Positions 8,045 through 17,900 of a DNA stretch of 50,838 nt are shown here, one piece after another. The notes beneath the pieces are model-generated. The model searched no databases. It was not told the DNA's origin and saw only the letters and a program-made list of their open reading frames with translations. A program made the position numbers and the translations under genes. Within the stretch, counting starts at the first letter, position 1. Each line of letters starts with the position of its first letter. This stretch comes from Flavobacteriales bacterium. Lineage in GTDB: Bacteria > Bacteroidota > Bacteroidia > Flavobacteriales_E > Vicingaceae. The stretch covers positions 1 to 50,838 of the forward strand of contig JAGQZT010000042.1 in the NCBI GenBank assembly GCA_020435335.1, read 5' to 3'.

Positions 8045-8818
8045 ATGGAATTAAATTACAAGAAAATCGGGACAGGAGAACCCCTGATCATCCTGCATGG
8101 CCTATTCGGCTCGCTGGACAACTGGATGACCTTATCCAAAAGGTTTGGAGAACGTAATGAAGTGTTTTTGCTTGATGCCCGAAACCACGGACTGTCTCCT
8201 CACGATGACGAATTCAGCTATGAAGTAATGGCTCGTGATCTTTACGAATTCATTCAGCAACATCAACTTACAAACCCGACTGTTTTGGGCCATTCCATGG
8301 GAGGTAAAACGGCTATGCAGTTTGTTATGAATTATCCGGGAGTATTGTCGAGGCTGATTGTAGCCGACATTGCCCCGAAGCCATACCCCGTGCATCATGG
8401 CGATATAATCAAAGGAATGTTTGCACTCGATTTTAACGTGATCCGGACACGCCAGCAGGCCGATGAAGAGTTATCGAATTATATTCCTGAAATTTCTACC
8501 CGTCAGTTTATTCTCAAAAACCTGTATTGGAAGGAAAAAGACCGCCTGGACTGGAAATTTAACCTGCCCGTAATTGCGAATAACATTGACATGGTTGGTG
8601 ATGAGCTGGCCAACATTCACCCGGTTGACCTTCCAACCTTATTCATTCAAGGCTCACGATCGAACTACATCCTCGAAAGCGATTATGCCGCTATCAAATC
8701 CATTTTCACTCAGGCTGATATACAGTCCATGAATACCGGGCACTGGTTGCATGCCGAATCGCCCGACGAATTCTTCTCCCTGGTGACCAGTTTTCTACAC
8801 AAAGACTTTTTGGGGTAG
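8045..8818 (+). CDS. Alpha/beta-hydrolase, YbfF-like esterase
   Basis: A 257-residue soluble alpha/beta-hydrolase. The nucleophile elbow is GHSMGG with Ser84, the oxyanion-hole motif is HGLFGSLDNW (about residues 18-27), and the catalytic His is in TGHWLHAESPDEF near residue 232. The run DARNHGLSPHDDEFSY and the later IADIAPKPY follow the E. coli esterase YbfF closely as I remember it, including length (about 254). YbfF hydrolyses short acyl esters, and acyl-CoA esters have been proposed, but its physiological substrate is not settled. It is divergent from the biotin carrier gene, with its own promoter region in the 79-base gap. Confidence 0.88.
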   Translation: MELNYKKIGTGEPLIILHGLFGSLDNWMTLSKRFGERNEVFLLDARNHGLSPHDDEFSYEVMARDLYEFIQQHQLTNPTVLGHSMGGKTAMQFVMNYPGVLSRLIVADIAPKPYPVHHGDIIKGMFALDFNVIRTRQQADEELSNYIPEISTRQFILKNLYWKEKDRLDWKFNLPVIANNIDMVGDELANIHPVDLPTLFIQGSRSNYILESDYAAIKSIFTQADIQSMNTGHWLHAESPDEFFSLVTSFLHKDFLG

Positions 8819-8935
8819 AAATTGCAACTATCCCCAAGAAATAAACGTCTTTCTGTGCATAAGTATTAAATATAATTACATAAATCGTAACATATTTTGT
8901 ATTATTGTCGTAATCTTATCATTGTCTTAACAATT

Positions 8936-11900
8936 ATGTTGATGGGTTTAAGAAAATCTGCCTTACTATTTGCATTAGCCAATTTATTTCTTTTGAGTTC
9001 CGTATTCGCAGGAGATTTTTATTGGGTAGGAAATAGTGGAAACTGGAATGACCCGATGCATTGGTCATCGACGTCCGGAGGAGTAGGCGGATCCGGGGTT
9101 CCTTCAGCATCCGACAATATTTTTATTGATCAGCAGTCTTTTACTACAGCTAACCCGGTTATCCTGATCAATGGTAATGTTGCTTTTCAAAATTTAACCA
9201 TCAGTAAAAATGTCATCCCTTTTGAGCTGAACTCCAGTAACCCGGTTAATGTAGACGTTTATGGTGAAATTTCCATCCGGGCCGTAACTTTTACAAATAA
9301 CATTTCCGGTGTCATAAACCTGAAATCATCCAGTTCTTCTGTAAAACAAATGAATTTCGGCACCTGGAACTGGAAAGCCGATTTTAACTTTCAGGGAGAA
9401 GGAAAATATGCAATCAATAGTCCGATATTACTTCCCGAGAACACCTTTACCTTCACAAAAGGAGAGATTGATCTGAACCAGAACGACATCGTCTGTAAAG
9501 ATTTTAAAGCCACCTCTTCTTTCAAAAAGAAATTAAATGCCACCAACTCGGACATCTTAACATACAACTCCTGGGATGCCAAATCATCTAAATTTACTTT
9601 TAATTACTCTCAGGCCAGGTTATACAACTTAAACAACGATCCAAACGCGGTTAACAAGGACGGAGCGTCATATCAGGTCATGCAATCGGCCAAAAGTCCT
9701 TCCAACAAAGCGATTTCGAGTATCGTTATTGCAGACGATACGGTGTCGTGCGGTAACAATTGTGACGGGATGCTATACATTGATACCGTTGTTACCACTT
9801 GCCCGCCTTACACCGTAACCAACTGGGTAGGAGCCTCCGGTGGCCCTCCGTGGGGAGACACCATTACCGGTCTTTGCCCCGGTTCTTATACCGCTGTTGT
9901 TCAGGATGGATGTCTGGCCCTTTTTGGTCAGGCAGCTAATGTTTTAGGCCACCCGCCTATCGTGCCGATCTCAGAAATCATTACACAACCAACCTGTAAA
10001 GGCAATTGCGACGGATCCATTTCCGTAACCGTAATTGGTGCCAGCTATGCCACCTGGACATTTACGTGGAATCCTGTAGGAGGTGTTGTTAATACTGCTT
10101 TTACAACCACCAGCTACTCGAGCCTGTGTACAGGAAACTATACCCTGCAAGCTCAGGATGGACATGGTTGCGACACTACTTTTAACTACATTGTTCCCGA
10201 ACCGGATAGCGTCTATGCCAATGTAACTGTTGTAGACATTAACTGTAACGGAGATTGTACCGGATCGGCTACATCGAATCCCACCGGAGGTACTCCGGGC
10301 TATAGTTATTCCTGGACTCCCGCCACAGGAAACCCGGCCGTAGACACCGCTCAAACTTTCCCGAATTTATGTGCAGGCATTAATTATTCCGTTACCGTTA
10401 CAGACGCTAACGGCTGTTTTAACGACACAACGATTCAGGTTACCGAACCACCGGCCATTGTTCTGGATACGGTTACAACCAACGTCACCTGTGGCGGCGC
10501 TTGTGACGGGACAATTACCGTAACCGTATTAGGTGGTGGCACACCGAATTTCAGTCATCACTGGAGTAACGGACAAATCAACAACGGTTTGGTTGGCATG
10601 ATCAGTTCGCTTTGCCCTGGGAATTATACAGACACCGTTCGTGATGGTAACGGTTGCGACACCATCATTTCATTTACGATTACCGAACCCAGTATACTTA
10701 CTACCTCTACCGTTCCTGTTGATGTAACCTGTAACGGAGCTTGTAACGGAATGGCTACCACATTCCCCGTGGGAGGTGCTGGCGGGTATACGTATTCCTG
10801 GAGTTGCGGGCCGTCGACATTTGACAGCATCACTGGATTATGCCCTACTCCGCAATGTATTGTAACCGTGACCGATGCCAATAACTGTACCGTTCAGGAT
10901 ACTTTCAGCATCAATGAGCCCCCTGTGTTGGTTGTTAACCCAAGCTCAACGAATATTTCCTGTCCGGGCTTTTGTGACGGTACGGCAACAGCAAGCCCTA
11001 CTGGAGGAACAGGAAATCCTGCCGTTGATTTTACGTATGTGTGGACCGGTCCGGGTGGACCGTACAACACGCAATCGATTGCAAGCTTGTGTCCCGGCAC
11101 CTATATTCTTACCGTGACCGATTCATTTGGCTGTCAGGCGATTGATTCTGTAACGATTACCGAGCCTTTACCGATCACATTAACCATGAGTTCTACTGAC
11201 GAAAGTTGTGCCGGTTCGTGTGATGGAACTGCCAGTGTGAGCATTTCCGGGGGAACCGGAAATCCTGCCGTGGATTTTACGTATGTATGGACTTCCATTC
11301 CTGCAGGACAGGTAGGCCCGGGACAGGGAACTGATTCTATTTTCAACTTATGTGCGGGAACCTATATAGTTAACGTTACGGATTCTTCCGGTTGTCCGGC
11401 AAGTGCCCAGGTTACGGTGAACCCGCAAACTCCGATTGTGGACAATTTAGTCACAACCAATCTGAGCTGTAACGGAATATGCAACGGTACCGCTACCGTG
11501 AGTCCGACCGGAGGTATTCCTCCATATACTGTATCCTGGAACGGAGGTCTTCCGGTTGTTGTTCCAAATGGCGGATTCGATACCGAAGTTGGATTATGTG
11601 CCGGAGCAAATACGGTTACCATTATCGATAACAATGGCTGTCCGCTGGTTGTGAATTTCAACATTTCTGAACCTCCTGCATTAACGACCAATACCAATAT
11701 CACCGATGTAACCTGTTTCGGAGCCTGTGATGGAACAGCCATAACAGTTCCTGGTGGAGGAACCGCTCCTTACACCTTCGTATGGAATTCTATTCCGGCC
11801 GGAGCTCCTTTCCCGATTATCGGCGATTCGGTTAGTAGTTTATGTGCTGGAACTTATTATGTTCAGATTACTGATGACTCCTTATGTACTCTCAATGATA

Positions 11901-14900
11901 CTATTACCATCATTGAGCCTAACCAGATTTTACCGAACCCTCAATTTACGGATGTTACTTGTAACGGAGCCAATAATGGTTCAGCACTTTCCCTACCTAC
12001 AGGTGGTGTGCCTCCATACTCCTGGGTTTGGACCGGTCCGGGAGGGCCATACAACTCACAGGCCATCGGCCCGCTTTCTGCAGGTCAATACATTGTGACC
12101 GTTACCGATTCGAACGGATGTACCGGGGTAGACACCATCAACCTGACGAACCCTCCTGTTCTTACCGTTTCTGCCTCCGCTACAGCAGCGAGTTGTGGAA
12201 CGGTTTGTGACGGAACGGCTCTGGCCACTCCTAACGGAGGAACCGCCCCATACAGCTACTCCTGGAATACCGTACCGCCTCAAACAAACCAAAGTGCAAC
12301 AGGGTTATGTGCCGGGACTTATACCGTAACGGTTATCGATTCGAACGGATGTACCGCACAAGACACAACGACTATCAACAACCTGATCACCATCACCATT
12401 AACCCGAGTGTGATCAACATCAGTTGTAACGGTATCTGCGACGGTATGGCAACAGCCATTCCTTCCGGAGGGGTAAACCCATATACCTACCAATGGAGTA
12501 ATGGCGACCAAACTCAAACTGCCGACAGCTTATGTCCGGGATGGGTTTTCGTTACGGTAACCGATTCGAACGGATGTGCCTCTACAGACTCGATTAATAT
12601 GCCTGTGGCTCCACCTGTACTCGTTCCTAACAGCACAATCGTTCAACCGATAAGCTGTAATGGTGTCTGTGATGGTATGGTTGCTTCTGCTCCTTCAGGA
12701 GGAACACCACCTTATACTGTTGTTTGGTCATTGCCAAACGGTATTGACACGAATAATGTTTGTGCCGGAACAGTTGTCGTAACCGTTACCGATTCTGCGA
12801 ATTGTTCCCAGTCAGATACGATCTACATGATCGAACCCGATACCATTTCTCCAAATGCTACGATTGTTGACATTCAGTGTAATGGCGACACAACAGGAAG
12901 CATAACTCTCAATCCTACAGGGGGAACTCCTGGCTATACTTATGTGTGGGTGCCAAATGTCAGTACAACGAATAGCGCCTCGAACCTGCCTGCAGGAACA
13001 TATACCGTAACCATCACCGATACAGCCGGTTGTTCCCGAACCGACAATTACATCATCACTGAACCTCCGGCATTATCAACCACTCCAATTAGCCGGGATA
13101 TCAGTTGTAATGGTGCTTGCGATGGTATGGCTGCAGTTATTGTTGGCGGAGGTACACCTCCGTATACCTACAGCTGGGCTCCGAACGGGCAAACCAACGA
13201 TTCGATATTTAATCTTTGTCCGCCGTTTTTAACGAATACCGTTACGGTGATTGACAGCAACGGATGTATTTCATCACAAACCATAACCATAACACAACCT
13301 TTACCATTGCTTGCCAATGTAACCGGCACACCAATCGGATGTAGCAGCGTATGTGATGGTACGGCGATTTCGAACCCGACCGGAGGTACCGGACCATATC
13401 AGTTCCAGTGGTCGGCCAATGCTGCTCCGAATCCGTTAAACGGTCAAAGCATCAGTAACCTGTGCGCCGATACTTTTACGGTAACCGTTACCGACAGTAA
13501 AGGTTGTACCGATCAGGGAACCTACATTGTTACCGAACCAACGGCTCTGGCCGTAACACTGGACAGTACCAACGTAACCTGTAACGGCGCTAATGACGGT
13601 ACGGCTACGGCTACACCAACAGGTGGTACTCCTCCTTATTCCTACTCCTGGGTGGGCGGATGTTTGGCTGCACCGGATACCAATGCTTCTATTTCAGGTT
13701 TATGCCCTGGTGTTTATACGGTAACCGTAACTGACTCTGCAAATTGTATTTTTGTTGGATCTGTGATTATCACCGAGCCCACTCTGATCGATGACAATGA
13801 AGTTGTAGTCGGTGCAAACTGCGGTGTTTGTGATGGTTCTATTGTTGTGTTCCCTTCCGGCGGAACTCCGGGATATAATCACTCCTGGTCTAACGGAGCT
13901 ACAACTCCGAACAATCCTAATTTGTGCGCCGGATTCTACACCGATACGATAACCGATGCTAACGGTTGTGTGGCCCTGTTTACCATTGGGGTAAGCAATC
14001 CTACAGGTCCTTCGGGTGTTACACCTACTGTAAACGATGCCACTTGTTACGGAGCATGCGACGGATCGATCAATGTGATCCCGATCGGCGGCACACCGGC
14101 TTATTCATACAGCTGGTCATCGATCCCTCCGGGTGGACCTTATGCCAATGACAGTACAATTACCGGATTATGTGCAGGCACATACAACCTGACCGTAACT
14201 GATGCGCTGAATTGTATATTAGCCACAACGCTTGTTGTTGGGCAAACTGATAGCATTACAGCCAATGAAACCTTTACCAATGCTTCATGTAGTGGTACTT
14301 GTGACGGTACGGCAAGTGTTACGCCAACGGGTGGAACCGGTCCGTTCACCTATTTATGGTCGCATAACGGATCTACCGCCTCATCCGCATCCGGATTATG
14401 CGCAGGACCGGTAAGTGTAACCATTACCGACAACAACGGATGTACAAAGGTTGTTAACTTTAACATCACCGCACCCAATGCACTATCCATCAGTTCAAGT
14501 GCAACCGATGCTTTGTGTAATGGTACTTGTGACGGTACGGCCACAGCGACCCCTGCTGGCGGAACGGCGCCATACCAGTACCAATGGAACGACCCTCTGG
14601 CTCAAACCACACAAACCGCAACCGGATTATGCGCAGGCACTTACATCGTTACTGTAACCGATTTTAATGGTTGTTCCGGTAACGATACGGTTACGGTGAA
14701 TGATCCTACCTTGATTGATGACAATGAAATAGTAACGGATGCTACCTGTGGTGTTTGTGATGGATCCATCACATTGGCCCCAACAGGTGGTGTTGGCCCT
14801 TACCAATTCAACTGGCCAACCATTGGCGCTACAACTGCCACCGTTAATGCACTATGTGCCGGTTCTTACCCTGTGGATATTACCGACAATAACGGATGTA

Positions 14901-17900
14901 CACAATCCTTCCTGATTGCCGTTAGCAACCCTAACGGACCGGGGGTTAATGTAAGTTCGACCAATGCATCATGTAACGGCGTATGCGATGGTTCCGCAAC
15001 GGCAACAGCAACTTCGGGACCAGCTCCATATCAGTATTTATGGGCTCCGGGAGGACAAACTACCAGCAGTGTAAACGGATTATGTGCAGGTAACTACACT
15101 GTTCAGGTAACAGATGCCAATGGCTGTATAACCGTAATGCCGGTAACGATCATTGACAACAATGCGATAAGTGCTACAGTTACCAAAGTAGATGCAACAT
15201 GTAACGGAAATTGCGACGGGTTTGCTCAGGTCATTCCAAACGGAGGTGTACCGCCATATAGCTACAGCTGGGTTGGTGGTCCTGCTACAGGACAGACCGT
15301 AAGTGGTGTTGGCGGATTATGTGCAGGCAATTATACGGTAACGATTACTGACGCTCTGGGTTGTTCACATGTCGAAAACATTACCATAAACGAGAGCAAT
15401 GTGCTTACTGTTTCTACTTCAGGAATTGCCGCTAACTGTAACGGAAGTTGCGACGGACAAGCTACTGCGACACCTGCGGGTGGAACCGCTCCTTACACCT
15501 ATTCCTGGTCAACGGGTGCTACAACACCTACAATTACTGCTCTGTGTGCAGGATCCTATACCGTTACCGTTACTGACATAAACGGATGTTCGGCTACCGG
15601 AAACATTATGATCGGAGATGGTATTGCCATTACGGCTAACATCACAACGGTAGATGCTACCTGCGGTGCTTGTGATGGTTCTGCTACGGCTACTGCAGGA
15701 GGCGGTTCCGGTGCCCCATACGGTTACTCCTGGTCTCCTCTCGGGCAAACAACTCCATCCGTTAACAACCTGTGTCCGGGAGCTTACAACCTGACAATCA
15801 CTGATAATTTAGGATGTACCGAATTATTTACCGTACTGATCAACAACGCGAACGGACCGACTTTAAGTACGTTGGCTGATAGTGTGACCTGTTTCGGAAG
15901 TTGTGACGGACTTGCCTATACCAGCGTTCTTGCAGGTAATCCGAATTACCTGTTCCAATGGGACGATCCTGCATTACAAACCACCGATTCTGCATCCGGA
16001 TTATGTGCGGGATTATATACGGTTGTCGTACAAGATGCCCTCGGATGTATTTCCGTGGATTCGGTAACTGTTCCTACTCCGCAAGAAATACTGGCTAATG
16101 CAACAACAACCAACCCTACTTGTCCGGGTGCATGCGATGGCACTGCTACTGTTAATCCAAGCGGAGGAGTAGGATCATTTACGGTTCAATGGGGAGCAAG
16201 TGCGGGTAATCAAAACACACCAACTGCAACCGGTCTATGCGCCGGGACACACCTGGTTACAATTACTGATTCTAAAGGATGTACGAAAGTGGATAGTGTA
16301 ACCATTACCGATCCATCATCACTTTCAATTACTGCAAGTGCAACCAGTGCAACATGTAACGGAAGCTGCGACGGCACTGCTGTCGCTACCGTATCCGGCG
16401 GTACTCCCGGCTATCTGTATAGCTGGAACAGTGTTCCATCACAACCTAATGCCCTGGCTACCGGTTTATGCCCGGGAAGTTATACCGTTACCGTGACTGA
16501 TGCCAATGGCTGCTCTGATACGGCAAGTGTTGTGGTTCCGAACCCAACAGGCTTAACTACGATTTCAACACCTACTTCACCAACATGTAATGGCGTATGT
16601 GACGGAAGCATTACCACAACTCCGAATGGAGGTGTAGCTCCCTACTCTTATTTATGGAGCAATGGCGATACTTCCCAAACTACTTCGAGTACACTTTGTG
16701 CCGGTACGTATAATGTGATCGTAATTGATGCGAACAACTGTACTGCTTACGATACCATTACTTTGACTCCTGCACCGATGCTGAACGACAGCACGGTAGT
16801 TAATGGGCCTACATGCGGCCTGTGCGATGGTTCTGCCACTTCAACTCCGACAGGCGGTGTCGGACCATTTGACTTTACCTGGACAGATCCTCTGAATCCG
16901 CTACCGCCTCTTCAAACAGATTTGGGTGTAGCCAGTTCAACTATTGTCGGACTGTGTGCAGGCACCTACGATCTGGAAATCACTGATCTGGGAACCGGCT
17001 GTACCTACACTTACACCATCATTGTGAATAGTGTTAACGGACCGACTCTACTTACATCTGCAACAGATGAAACCTGTACAAATGCTTGTAACGGAACTAC
17101 AACCGTAAGTGCCAGCGGAGGAACTGCTCCTTACACCTATAGCTGGAGCCCAACCGGTCCTCCGACAGACACCAACCAAACTGCTACCGGTTTATGTGCA
17201 GGAACTTATACGGTTACCGTAACCGATGCGAACAACTGTATCTCAAGCGATACTATTACGGTGAATCCATCCAACGGATTGAACCTCGCGATCAGCAGCA
17301 TCGTTCCTGAAACCTGCTTCGGAAACTGTGATGCCAGTGCAACGGTAGTTACCGGCGCGGGATCTCCACCATTCACCTACACCTGGAACCCAACGGGACA
17401 AATTACACCAACAGCTACAGGGCTTTGTGTTGGAAATTATATGGTTGTTGTTACCGATAGCAGTAATTGTATGGATTCGATCAGCGCCAATGTGACCGGA
17501 CCGAACATCCTGACCGTAACGGCGAGCATCAATACACCGATCAGTTGTAACAACAGCAACGATGGTGTCGCTATTGCCAACGTAGCAGGTGGAACAGCCG
17601 GCTATTCTTATGTATGGAATACGGTTCCGGCCCAAACCTCTCAAATGGCTACCGGCTTAGGTGCGGGAACTTACATTGTAACGGTAACCGACGCCAACGG
17701 TTGTACGGCAATGGATACGGTTACCCTAACCGAGCCTAGTGCAATCCTTGCTAATGAAACCTTAACCTTCCCGAATTGTAACTTGTGTGACGGTTCGATT
17801 TCTGTTGCACCAACAGGTGGTGTAGGGCCTTATACTTACTTATGGACAACCCCTTCTGCTCCTCCATCACCACAACCGGTAACTGCTACCATCAATAACC

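Noticed and set aside
8897..8938. TTG 8897 as the start of the giant protein
   Set aside because: It would add a 13-residue hydrophobic stretch with Cys before a complete signal peptide. ATG 8936 or 8942 gives a standard signal peptide.
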